Shown: positions 22,583 through 30,729 of the stretch, piece by piece | Position numbering within the stretch: the stretch's first letter is position 1 | Layout of the letters: every line of letters begins with the position of its first letter | Assembly (NCBI GenBank): GCA_964390715.1 | Contig: CAYMIM010000010.1 | Span: 1 to 34,233 of the forward strand | Direction of reading: 5' to 3' | Source: JACOVP01 sp964390715 | Lineage (GTDB): Archaea > Nanobdellota > Nanobdellia > SCGC-AAA011-G17 > UBA489 | Length of the DNA stretch: 34,233 nucleotides | Notes under the pieces: model-generated | Told to the model about the DNA's origin: nothing | The model's database searches: none | Seen by the model: the letters and a program-made list of their open reading frames with translations, nothing else | Position numbers and translations under genes: made by a program

Positions 22583-24304
22583 CTATTCTAGTAAGTGAGT
22601 ACGAGGCTGTTGCTTTTTTATAAGCTTAGAAATGGCTCTCTGAAGTGGCAATACTTGTTTTGTAAAGAGTCTTAATCCTTTTTTTGAAGACTCACAATAG
22701 ACATTTTTCTTCCACGTTTGGCTAGTTTTTGGATAATCAGATCGATAATGCGCTCCTCTGCTTTCCTTTCTCTGCAATGCGCTTTTAATAATCATCTCGC
22801 ACGTCGGCAACATGTTCGCTACATCCATAGCTGCGATCAATCGTTCATTCATCTGCAAGGATCCACCTATAATTAAAGACGTTTTCCTGAATCGTTCCAA
22901 AATCCCTAGTGCTTGTCGCATCCTCTTCCCATCACGAATAACGCCTACATGATCCCACATCATCTGCATAAGTTCTTTTTTTACGTGTAGAGGGTTTTTT
23001 CCTTTCTTGACATAGAGTCGAGTTTGAAACTGTGCTAATTTATTATTAATCATTGTTTTATTTAATGGGCTAAAAGATATTTTCTTCACGCGTTTCGCGA
23101 TCGTTGCTCCAGTCAGTCGTCCAAAGACCAATAATTCTGCTAAGCTATTTCCTCCCAGTCGATTTGCTCCATGCGCTCCTGAAGTGACTTCACCAATAGC
23201 ATAAAGATGCTTAACGCTTGTCTCGCCAGTCTTATGATTTGTCCACACGCCACCCATAGAGTAATGAGCGGTAGGTCCGACTTCCATGTGCTCTTTGGAA
23301 ATATCAATGCCTAAAAAATGTTGAAATTGCTTATATATCGTCGGTAGTCGTTGTAAAATATAGTCTTTTGGTTTGTGAGTGATATCCAGCCATACCCCCC
23401 CATGCTTCGTTCCTCTGCCTGCGGCGACTTCATGATAAATCGCTCGCGCGACAACATCACGCGCGGATAATTCCATGCGTTCTGGATCATAGCGTCGCAT
23501 AAAGCGTTCTCCTTTGCTGTTCAACAAATAGCCTCCTTCACCACGTACTGCTTCCGTCACTAAAACACCAGAAGCTTGCCGCGGATATAACATGCCTGTA
23601 GGATGAAACTGAAACATTTCCATGTCCATAAAGCGCGCTCCACAATGATAAGCAAGCGCGATGCCATCACCAGTATTTTCCCAAAACCGTGAAGAGCTTC
23701 TGCTAAACATTCTTGAGTGCCCACCTGTCGCGAGAACAACAATTTTGGCATGGATGAGAACAAAAGAGCCTTGCTTCATATCTAGTCCTAATGCGCCGAT
23801 CACTTTTCCCTGGTCTTGTAGCAAAGAAAAAATATAAAGCTCACTCAAAAAAGGAATTTGTCTCTTTTCTACTTGATCTACAAGAACATTTAAGATTTCT
23901 CTTCCTGTATGGTCTCCAATAAAACAAGCCCTTCTATAAGTGGCAGCTCCAAAAAATCTCTGAGCTATTTTGCCATTGGGTTCTCGATGAAATCGTGCTC
24001 CCCAGCTGACAAGTTCCTGAATAGCGCGTGGAGCGTTTTCGCATAAAGTCATCACAGCATCAGCGTCGTTAATCAATCCACCATCTCTAATCGTATCTGC
24101 GGCATGCAACTGCCAACTGTCTTGAGGATCCATCGTGCCCAAACTAGCGTTGATACCGCCAGTAGCTAAAATAGTATGCGCGTCTCGTTTTTGGCATTTT
24201 CCAACAACAAGAACGTCTCTTTTTTGATCGTGAAGCTCAATCGCGCAGCGTAATCCAGCTCCTCCTGAGCCAATGATTAAGACTTCAGTTTGATAAGTAC
24301 GAAT
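22583..24304 (-). CDS. Fumarate reductase/succinate dehydrogenase flavoprotein subunit, with a predicted AUU start
   Basis: A 573-aa flavoprotein interconverting fumarate and succinate. No ATG, GTG or TTG begins a complete protein: the first such codon in frame (TTG, 24142) would cut off the FAD-binding N-terminus. Reading from ATT at 24302-24304 gives IIGSGGAGLRCAIEL (dinucleotide fold) and AHT with His43, the FAD-linking position of FrdA/SdhA that L-aspartate oxidases lack. GAGGTG (minus strand, 24312-24317) lies seven bases before ATT. Other motifs: HPTGM, TEAVRGEGG, HYSMGGV, ANRLGGNSLAE. Sequence is close to the methanogen TfrA type. No iron-sulfur or membrane-anchor subunit is nearby. 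Confidence 0.85.
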   Translation of the reverse strand: MRTYQTEVLIIGSGGAGLRCAIELHDQKRDVLVVGKCQKRDAHTILATGGINASLGTMDPQDSWQLHAADTIRDGGLINDADAVMTLCENAPRAIQELVSWGARFHREPNGKIAQRFFGAATYRRACFIGDHTGREILNVLVDQVEKRQIPFLSELYIFSLLQDQGKVIGALGLDMKQGSFVLIHAKIVVLATGGHSRMFSRSSSRFWENTGDGIALAYHCGARFMDMEMFQFHPTGMLYPRQASGVLVTEAVRGEGGYLLNSKGERFMRRYDPERMELSARDVVARAIYHEVAAGRGTKHGGVWLDITHKPKDYILQRLPTIYKQFQHFLGIDISKEHMEVGPTAHYSMGGVWTNHKTGETSVKHLYAIGEVTSGAHGANRLGGNSLAELLVFGRLTGATIAKRVKKISFSPLNKTMINNKLAQFQTRLYVKKGKNPLHVKKELMQMMWDHVGVIRDGKRMRQALGILERFRKTSLIIGGSLQMNERLIAAMDVANMLPTCEMIIKSALQRKESRGAHYRSDYPKTSQTWKKNVYCESSKKGLRLFTKQVLPLQRAISKLIKKQQPRTHLLE

Positions 24305-24311
24305 GGGATAA

Positions 24312-24317
24312 CACCTC
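24312..24317 (-). promoter_or_regulatory. Shine-Dalgarno GAGGTG that sets the AUU start of the flavoprotein
   Basis: Read on the minus strand it is GAGGTG, seven bases before ATT at 24302-24304. A stop (TAG) in the same frame lies just upstream, so the start must be here or downstream of it. Confidence 0.6.
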
Positions 24318-24340
24318 TAAGAAAAGGAAAGTGTGTGTCC

Positions 24341-24347
24341 ATATAAA
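24341..24347 (-). promoter_or_regulatory. TATA box for the flavoprotein gene
   Basis: TTTATAT on the minus strand. Transcription about 24 bases downstream would start near 24317, which puts the Shine-Dalgarno at the very 5' end of the message and excludes the ATG at 24342 as start. Confidence 0.5.
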
Positions 24348-24384
24348 GATTCTGTTCTGAGAAAAAATAAGTCAGAAAGAGTGC

Positions 24385-25005
24385 TTAAGCAGTTTTTGTC
24401 CGTTCCTCTAAAGAAACAACAGGAGGCGCAGATCTATAAATTGGCAAGACAGCAGTTAAATGATGTTCATGGGGATTTGTATTACAATTAAGAATTGCTC
24501 CTTTTGGTCCAACACGAAGAGAAACAACAAAACGATCAGTCTGTGGTGGACGATAATAAAGAGTATTTCTGCCTTTAAGGACTGATTTTAAAGGAAGTCC
24601 CAGAGAAGAAAAATGTGGAGCAGCGACCTTGCCTTCCGTTTGGAGAAATTCTTCTAAGAGAATTTCCTCTTGAGGAATGAGCTCCTGACTTTGAAATTCA
24701 TGTTTCTGACGAAGATACCATTGTCCATCTTTACGAAAAAATAAAGCGTCTAACCACAAAAGTTTTTCTGTGGTATGAGTAAGCCTACGACTACGATAAA
24801 CCCTCATACGATCTGCTGAATAAGGATTACCAGTTGAATCATGCACAAATTCTTGAAAAGAAGCGAAATATTCTCTTAAAGTAGGCATGGAATCTTCTTG
24901 TGGAGCCAATAGTTCATGAGCGTGATACCAAGAAGTATTATGCGCCACTAAACGTCGTCCTAAGGTAAGTTGAAGAGACGGCAAGGAAGGTCTGTTCGAA
25001 ATCAT
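24385..25005 (-). CDS. Hypothetical protein, 206 aa
   Basis: An unrecognised soluble protein with no signal peptide or membrane span. Two parts can be seen: an N-terminal region with WYHAHELLAP and many aromatic residues, and a C-terminal region (about 130-190) with a beta-rich look and a cluster of histidines (NPHEHHLTAVLP) that could bind metal. It ends in a charged tail. ATG 25005 is chosen over an in-frame TTG at 25053 because a TATA box (CTTTATAA) lies 23-30 bases before it. It precedes the flavoprotein gene on the same strand, but that gene has its own promoter, so a functional link is open. Confidence 0.55.
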   Translation of the reverse strand: MISNRPSLPSLQLTLGRRLVAHNTSWYHAHELLAPQEDSMPTLREYFASFQEFVHDSTGNPYSADRMRVYRSRRLTHTTEKLLWLDALFFRKDGQWYLRQKHEFQSQELIPQEEILLEEFLQTEGKVAAPHFSSLGLPLKSVLKGRNTLYYRPPQTDRFVVSLRVGPKGAILNCNTNPHEHHLTAVLPIYRSAPPVVSLEERTKTA

Positions 25006-25027
25006 AGACAAAAAATGCTGTTGAAAA

Positions 25028-25035
25028 TTATAAAG
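25028..25035 (-). promoter_or_regulatory. TATA box for the 206-aa hypothetical gene
   Basis: CTTTATAA on the minus strand, 23-30 bases before ATG 25005. Confidence 0.5.
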
Positions 25036-25083
25036 ATTATGGCGTTGCAGCAACTAGATCAAGAAAAAAATAAAATAGTAAGG

Positions 25084-28000
25084 TCAGCAGTTAGGCTGTC
25101 CAATCGGACAGGATGTTGCGGGATACATATCGTTTCTAATCTCTTGCTGGGACAATGCTCTGTTATAGATCTTCACTTCATCTAAGATGCCTTGGAAGTA
25201 TTCTCCAGCGTTATTCTTTCCTATGCCTAGAACATCAGTCGTTGTGATGATAGTGCCTGTTAAAGGAGCGCTTGCGACTAAGTTGCCATTGATGTAAATC
25301 TTCTGTGTTGCTCCATCGTACGTGCCCGCGACATGCGTCCATGTGTTCAAAGGTAACGCGGTTAGTCCATCCACACGTTTGTAGGTCGTAGTATAAACAC
25401 CGAAGCTCGGCGTACCCCCTATGCGGTTTGCGTACATCCAATAAGCGGAAGGATCTTTCATCAGAATAGATCTCCAGCCGTTCACACTCGCGGGATTGAC
25501 CCATGCTTCAACCGTAATCGCGTTTGTTAAATCAAGTGAATCTGAGTCAGCGACTATAACGCCATTGGAAGCGCCATCGAATTGTAAAGCTTGCCCAGTT
25601 TTTCCTGTGATCCAAGTTGCTCCTTGAATATTACCGTTATTGCGATACGTGCTTGAGTCTTGTGCTGTTGTGCCTGTGCCTTCGTCAAACTTCCAGTAGC
25701 CGACTAAGTCACCAGAGCCTTGTCCACCGCTATTTTTGACTTCAAGAGGTAGAGGGAGTGATTCCTTGCCTGCGCAATTCTCTACAGTTATCAGATAAAT
25801 TCCCTCAGGAGATCCTTGCGGAAGTAGAATATGCATTTTAATTGGAGAGTCCCAAGTGGTGTGCACTTTGTAATAAGGAAGTCCATTCACTTTGACAATA
25901 GCGTTCGAATCAAATGAGGATCCGTGCAACGTCAAAATCTTATATGTCGTCTTAAGATCGATGATAGAGGGATCAAGCGAAGTAAGGGTTGGTTTTGAGC
26001 AAGCTTCAACTGTTAAGGTGTAAGGCGTTGTCTTTACTAAAGCTCCTGCTGTACTAGTAATCGTTAAAGGATAGGAATTGAGAGGCGTCGAAGGTGTTAC
26101 ATCCATGAGCATCTGCACTTGACACGTTGGATTAGGAGTGCATTTATCGTTATTAGGAGGTAAGAAAGAGACAGCAACTTGTGATGGTTGTCCTGTGGCT
26201 TTAAATGTTATTTCTTGCGCTGTTCCGCTGGTACGAGTAGCGATCACATTGGTGCTTATTTGTGTTCCTGGTCGTGTTGACCCAGAAGCTGGTGAAGCTA
26301 CCATATTGAAGTTGAAGGATCCTCCAGTCGTTGAGAATTCATATGCGCCCATATCAAATGCTGGTCCTTGTGGTCTTTGTATGCCTTCAAAGTCATCAGA
26401 TACAAGGGTAGCAAGACTCATACCACTATCAATATTTGGACTTCCAACTAATGTTCTGTAATCTCCATTTACGTAATTCATAAAAAGAGGTAATTGTTCT
26501 AAGCTACCTTGCTCTTGAGAAGGATAAGTTGCTTTAAATTGGGAGAGGCTCAAGTCTGTAGTTGTGCGGAAAATTTTAGAGGAACTAGGCTTTGAAAGGA
26601 GTAAATTATAATAAATGTTGTTGCTCAACAAAAGTTGATTTGTAGTTAGAGGAATAAGTGTTTCAAATGCGATAGCATAAGCGGAGTTGCCCTGTGTTGA
26701 TTTATCCCCTGTAAAGTAAAGAAGATTATTGCGGATTTCCATATTAGTTGCCGCGCTGTCTTGGATGGTGATAAGAGAAGTATAAATGTCAGAGATAATT
26801 AGGTTATTGTAAAATCGAAGACCGTTAAGTGAATGAGAATCATACTTCGCAGGTTGCACACTGAAACTGCCCACGCTAAGACCCCTATCAAGTCCCTGCA
26901 TAACCGAAGTATATGCCCTATGATCAATAATATTATTCCGAATAACTAAATTAGTATAACCTCCATTAATTAAAAGAGGTTCTGCAGATCTACTGATAGT
27001 ATTTTTCTCAACCAAAACATTCTGCACATCATGGAATCCTGGGGTATTAGGACCTAAGACAAGACCACCAACATTAATAGAATTAGGATTAAGAGGATCG
27101 CTTCCATCCAAAATATTATTGGATATGATAACGTTGCGCGATGGTCCTAAGGTATTTGTATCTGTGCCAGAAAGACGAAGAATGGTGCGTGTAAATGCCC
27201 AACCCTGACTCCACTCTCCTTTGGGATGCGCGAGCAAGTTGCCAGTAATAACGCCTCTATTAACGTTAGCGAAGTAGGCAATATGGTTATTAGGAGCAAC
27301 TGTTAGTTGGTTATTGACTAGTGCTAGACGACTAAAATAACCATAAATATCTGTTTGCATCGAGTTTGTTAATACTGAATCAAAGATAAAAAATCCATCA
27401 AAAGCATGGTTAGAAAGGCTACCGATTTGAGAAGTAACTGTGTTAAAACAATTATCAGTAGCTAGATTACAAGCAGAAGGGTTTGCTTTTCCACTATTGT
27501 CTGTTTTGATGCGTAAAAAGAGAATATTTTTTTGGGTTTTATCAGAGAATGTAGCGATAATACCATTTTTTCCTTCACCTCTAAATTCTAAATCAGAGAA
27601 TATGATGTTTTCATTTTGAACACAAGTACCTCCGCAGGAATAAAAGTTCACCATCGCTGCTTGACCATTAACATTACCCATAGCAATACCAGTATAACGA
27701 ATAATAGGTTTAGGAGCAGTGGTTACGCCATAAGCTCCAAGATAAACATCGCGAGTATTATCGAATCCAAGATTACCGTTGGATAATGTGATAGTGTCTC
27801 CCCGCTTAAACAAAATACGACCATTACGCGGGACTACGGAATTTCTATTCATGGCCGTCAAGCCCTTATCAAAAGTTTTCCATGGTCCTACTGCTCCTCC
27901 CTGACAAGTTGCAGATAATCCTGTATTGGTATCACTGGCGCAAGGTTCTGAGCTAGAGACATAGAAAGTTGATCCTGAAAAAGATTGAACAGTAATGCGT

Positions 28001-28569
28001 ACAGGTTTAGTGTCTGTATTGGATTGGCTATCAGTGACCGTTAGTGTCGCGTCGTAAGTTCCAGGTGTTTCATAAACGTGTGCTGCTGTAAATCCTTTAA
28101 AATTGCGTCCGCCGATCTCTGTCTCTGTGCCTGGACCAAAATCCCAATTATAACTGGGAAGGTCAACAACAAGCTGTCCGTGTGTATTAATCGAGCGTCC
28201 TTGAGAGTCTTTGCTGTCAGTTCCTTCAAAAAATATTGCGCAAGGCGCCTGACAAGTAATTCGTGAAGCTACTGGAACAGCCAACACTGCTTGTGAAGGG
28301 TTACCACCACCTTCTTTTTTTTGCTGCTGAACAGGTGGTGGAGCTTCTATAGTAGGTGCTATGCGTTGCGCGCGTGTTGTTGAAGTAAAGATACTGCTAA
28401 AAAATCCTATTGATTTTTGAATGATAGTATTATCACTTTGCTCATGGTCTTCAATACGCACAGTACGAGCTACTTCCGCGTTAAGGTCTTCCTCATCGGA
28501 ATAATAGAAAGATATGGAGGAAGCTAAGAGTACTAAGAAGACTATAAAAACAAAACCTCTTTTATGCAT
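25084..28569 (-). CDS. Large membrane-anchored surface protein: PKD, parallel beta-helix, TIG and LamG domains
   Basis: A 1161-aa exported protein. In order: MHKRG and a membrane span (about 6-22); a Gln/Pro linker; a PKD domain (about 100-195, with YNWDFGPG and HVYETPGTYDATLTV); a right-handed beta-helix (about 200-740) full of asparagine-rich NNIIxx/NNLLxx turns and ending in DMGAYEF; an immunoglobulin-like part; a TIG/IPT domain (about 860-940, SLDPSIIDL); and a LamG/concanavalin-like end (about 960-1150, GYWKFDEGTG ... EVKIYNRALS). These modules bind or cleave carbohydrates and mediate contact. The (TA)n box at 28587-28598 favours ATG 28569 over upstream codons. Likely role: adhesion to a host or polysaccharide, inferred from architecture. 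Confidence 0.82.
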   Translation of the reverse strand: MHKRGFVFIVFLVLLASSISFYYSDEEDLNAEVARTVRIEDHEQSDNTIIQKSIGFFSSIFTSTTRAQRIAPTIEAPPPVQQQKKEGGGNPSQAVLAVPVASRITCQAPCAIFFEGTDSKDSQGRSINTHGQLVVDLPSYNWDFGPGTETEIGGRNFKGFTAAHVYETPGTYDATLTVTDSQSNTDTKPVRITVQSFSGSTFYVSSSEPCASDTNTGLSATCQGGAVGPWKTFDKGLTAMNRNSVVPRNGRILFKRGDTITLSNGNLGFDNTRDVYLGAYGVTTAPKPIIRYTGIAMGNVNGQAAMVNFYSCGGTCVQNENIIFSDLEFRGEGKNGIIATFSDKTQKNILFLRIKTDNSGKANPSACNLATDNCFNTVTSQIGSLSNHAFDGFFIFDSVLTNSMQTDIYGYFSRLALVNNQLTVAPNNHIAYFANVNRGVITGNLLAHPKGEWSQGWAFTRTILRLSGTDTNTLGPSRNVIISNNILDGSDPLNPNSINVGGLVLGPNTPGFHDVQNVLVEKNTISRSAEPLLINGGYTNLVIRNNIIDHRAYTSVMQGLDRGLSVGSFSVQPAKYDSHSLNGLRFYNNLIISDIYTSLITIQDSAATNMEIRNNLLYFTGDKSTQGNSAYAIAFETLIPLTTNQLLLSNNIYYNLLLSKPSSSKIFRTTTDLSLSQFKATYPSQEQGSLEQLPLFMNYVNGDYRTLVGSPNIDSGMSLATLVSDDFEGIQRPQGPAFDMGAYEFSTTGGSFNFNMVASPASGSTRPGTQISTNVIATRTSGTAQEITFKATGQPSQVAVSFLPPNNDKCTPNPTCQVQMLMDVTPSTPLNSYPLTITSTAGALVKTTPYTLTVEACSKPTLTSLDPSIIDLKTTYKILTLHGSSFDSNAIVKVNGLPYYKVHTTWDSPIKMHILLPQGSPEGIYLITVENCAGKESLPLPLEVKNSGGQGSGDLVGYWKFDEGTGTTAQDSSTYRNNGNIQGATWITGKTGQALQFDGASNGVIVADSDSLDLTNAITVEAWVNPASVNGWRSILMKDPSAYWMYANRIGGTPSFGVYTTTYKRVDGLTALPLNTWTHVAGTYDGATQKIYINGNLVASAPLTGTIITTTDVLGIGKNNAGEYFQGILDEVKIYNRALSQQEIRNDMYPATSCPIGQPNC

Positions 28570-28586
28570 AAACATAAGAATAAATG

Positions 28587-28598
28587 TATATATATATA
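28587..28598 (-). promoter_or_regulatory. (TA)n BoxA promoter of the large surface protein
   Basis: Twelve alternating T/A bases, 18-29 bases before ATG 28569. Part of the same promoter class as 2619, 11544 and 33147. Confidence 0.55.
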
Positions 28599-28610
28599 AG
28601 GCTTGTGTCT

Positions 28611-29288
28611 TCATTGAGGGAATCGAAGCGCAATAAATCGTTTTGATGCTCCAGTTAGTACTTTAGGTCTTCTTCTCATCACAAGAGTGTCTTCAATCCG
28701 AATGCCAACTTCAGCCGTTTTTGTCTTGAAATAAATGCCTGGCTCAATCGTAAAAAAATGTCCAGCTTTTAGTATATCGGGAGCAGTCACGCTAATTCTT
28801 GGCAAATCATGGATTTTCTTGCTGACACCATGTCCTAGAGCGTGTCGCATATAGGGTTTATACTTGCCCAATTGTGTGCGGGAATAGATATCGAGATCAC
28901 TGCCGGTGATGCCTGGTTTAGCGAATCGTATGCAGTTTTTTTGACATCTTCGAACAATCTCATAAAGTTGCCTTTCCTCTTTAGTTGGTTTCCCAAGAAA
29001 AATCGTTCTCGTCATGTCTGAGCACCAGCCGTTTACTTTGCAGCCAAAATCCAACAACAACCATCCTCTGCGTAATAGCTTTTTTCTCGGTTTCGGATGA
29101 ATAATCTGATTGTTGTTTGCTACGATGGGTGGATAAGCGGGCTTTACTCCATGATCGCGATAGCGTTTGCGAATATATAATGCGAGTTCATGCTCTGTAC
29201 GAAAAGAGAAGTCATGAATAATCTCTGAGAAAATGAGGTCATTAATGGCGCATGCTTTTTTTAGTGATAAATATTGCCTCTTTTGCAT
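28611..29288 (-). CDS. M24-family metallopeptidase (Xaa-Pro aminopeptidase-like)
   Basis: A 225-aa 'pita-bread' peptidase comprising only the catalytic domain. The five metal ligands are Asp80 (LLDFGC), Asp91 (CSDMTR), His153 (HALGHGV), Glu182 (TIEPGIY) and Glu199 (IRIEDT), so it should be active. It lacks the N-terminal creatinase domain of full-size Xaa-Pro peptidases, and its size is closer to methionine aminopeptidase; the sequence HALGHGVSKKIHDLP favours the prolidase side. It starts at ATG 29288 from a TATA box shared with aspartate ammonia-lyase on the other strand. Confidence 0.87.
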   Translation of the reverse strand: MQKRQYLSLKKACAINDLIFSEIIHDFSFRTEHELALYIRKRYRDHGVKPAYPPIVANNNQIIHPKPRKKLLRRGWLLLDFGCKVNGWCSDMTRTIFLGKPTKEERQLYEIVRRCQKNCIRFAKPGITGSDLDIYSRTQLGKYKPYMRHALGHGVSKKIHDLPRISVTAPDILKAGHFFTIEPGIYFKTKTAEVGIRIEDTLVMRRRPKVLTGASKRFIALRFPQ

Positions 29289-29308
29289 AAAAGAATTATC
29301 ACAGAAGA

Positions 29309-29318
29309 TTTATATAAA
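29309..29318. promoter_or_regulatory. Palindromic TATA box TTTATATAAA serving two divergent genes
   Basis: The ten bases equal their own reverse complement. The box begins 21 bases from ATG 29288 (minus strand) and ends 23 bases from ATG 29341 (plus strand). No other TATA element is visible in the 52-base gap, so one site appears to drive both leaderless genes. Confidence 0.65.
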
Positions 29319-29340
29319 CCTATCCACTCAAAAAATAAGA

Positions 29341-30729
29341 ATGAAAAGAGGATATCGTGTGGAGAAAGATTACTTAGGAAGTAAGAAAATTCCCAAAGAC
29401 GCTTACTATGGCGTCCAAACCAAGCGCGCTCTAGATAATTTCAATATAAGCGGTCTCCATCTGCAAAAACAGCTTATTTATGCTATCACATCTATTAAAA
29501 AAGCCGCCGCGATAACTAATTTCAAAGCAAAAAAGCTCAATCCAAAAATCGCGAAGATGATCATACGGGCGTGCGATGATATTCTCAAGGAAAAATTAGA
29601 CCATCAATTTACTGTAGATGTTTTCCAGGCTGGCGCAGGCACATCAGAGAATATGAATGTCAATGAGGTCATTGCTAACCGTGCTCTGGAGTTATTGCAT
29701 AAAAAGAAAGGATCGTACAATATTATCCATCCCAATGATCATGTCAATTTTGCGCAATCAACTAATGATGTTTTCCATTCCGCGATTCACATTGCGGCGT
29801 ATCTCAAGATACAAAAAGAGTTGCTTCCAGCTATAAAAAAATTTGAGAAAGAATTGTTGAAGAAAGCAAACAAATGGAAAAGAATAATCAAAACTGGTCG
29901 CACACATCTGAAAGATGCGGTCCCTATGACTTTAGGGCAAGAGTTCTCTGGTTATGCGTTCATGATGAAGCACGATTATGAGCATGTCAAAGATGACGCT
30001 GAGTATCTTCGTGAATTAAATCTGGGAGGCACAGCGATAGGCACAGGGATAAACACATATGGTGGCTATAAGAAAGGAATATTCCAAGAATTAAAAAAAA
30101 TAACAAAGATACAGTTCAAGCCTGCGGAAAATCTGTTCGAGGGAACAGCAAGTCTTGGTATTATTGCGACAGCGCACGCGTCATTAAAAGTAACAGCCGA
30201 GAATCTAATCAAAATAGCGAACGATCTTCGTTTATTGAGTTCTGGACCTGTAGCTGGTTTCAATGAGTTGCGGCTGCCAGTAGTACAACCAGGCTCTTCA
30301 ATCATGCCCGCGAAAGTAAATCCTGCAATTGCAGAAATGGTGGACATGGTCGGATTTCAAGTGATAGGAAATGACACGACTATTGCCATGTGTTCTCAGG
30401 CGGGACAATTAGAATTGAATGTCATGATGCCGCTCGCGGCATACACGCTCTTGCATTCTATAGACATTCTAACAAACAGCATAAACACTTTCAGAGAGAA
30501 ATGTATCCAGGGAATTAAAATCAATGAGAAAAAATGCAGAGAATATGTAGAAAAAAATCCCATCATCATCACAGCATTAACGCCTTACATCGGGTATCAA
30601 AAAGCTGCAGAAATTGCAAGACGTGCTTACAGAGAAGAAAGGAGTATCAAAGAATTAGTGCTTGAAGAAAAATTATTGGATAAGAAAACAATGGACAAAC
30701 TATTGGACTTCAAGAGACACACACGATGA
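29341..30729 (+). CDS. aspA: Aspartate ammonia-lyase (aspartase)
   Basis: A 462-aa enzyme of the fumarase/aspartase superfamily that interconverts L-aspartate with fumarate and ammonia. Aspartase-type blocks are VEKDYLGSKKIP, FQAGAGTSENMNVNEV, HPNDHVNFAQSTNDVF, GRTHLKDAVPMTLGQEF and the catalytic loop GSSIMPAKVNP (318-328, usually GSSIMPGKVNP). The long match to aspartase rather than FumC favours aspartate as substrate, though a fumarase activity is not excluded. ATG 29341 is set by the palindromic TATA box; a longer frame from 29233 overlaps the M24 gene and is not used. The stop overlaps the aminotransferase start (ATGA). Confidence 0.9.
   Translation: MKRGYRVEKDYLGSKKIPKDAYYGVQTKRALDNFNISGLHLQKQLIYAITSIKKAAAITNFKAKKLNPKIAKMIIRACDDILKEKLDHQFTVDVFQAGAGTSENMNVNEVIANRALELLHKKKGSYNIIHPNDHVNFAQSTNDVFHSAIHIAAYLKIQKELLPAIKKFEKELLKKANKWKRIIKTGRTHLKDAVPMTLGQEFSGYAFMMKHDYEHVKDDAEYLRELNLGGTAIGTGINTYGGYKKGIFQELKKITKIQFKPAENLFEGTASLGIIATAHASLKVTAENLIKIANDLRLLSSGPVAGFNELRLPVVQPGSSIMPAKVNPAIAEMVDMVGFQVIGNDTTIAMCSQAGQLELNVMMPLAAYTLLHSIDILTNSINTFREKCIQGIKINEKKCREYVEKNPIIITALTPYIGYQKAAEIARRAYREERSIKELVLEEKLLDKKTMDKLLDFKRHTR

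Noticed and set aside
24277..24342. ATG at 24342 (minus) as start of the flavoprotein
   Set aside because: It lies inside or next to the TATA box, is in another frame, and its reading ends after 21 codons. It would need an indel to join the flavoprotein.
28570..28614. Earlier starts (ATG 28614, ATG 28575) for the large surface protein
   Set aside because: ATG 28614 lies upstream of the (TA)n box and ATG 28575 is too close to it; 28569 gives the normal distance and a normal signal segment.
29233..29340. Longer N-terminus for aspartase
   Set aside because: It overlaps the M24 gene and crosses the shared TATA box; the residues do not look like aspartase.
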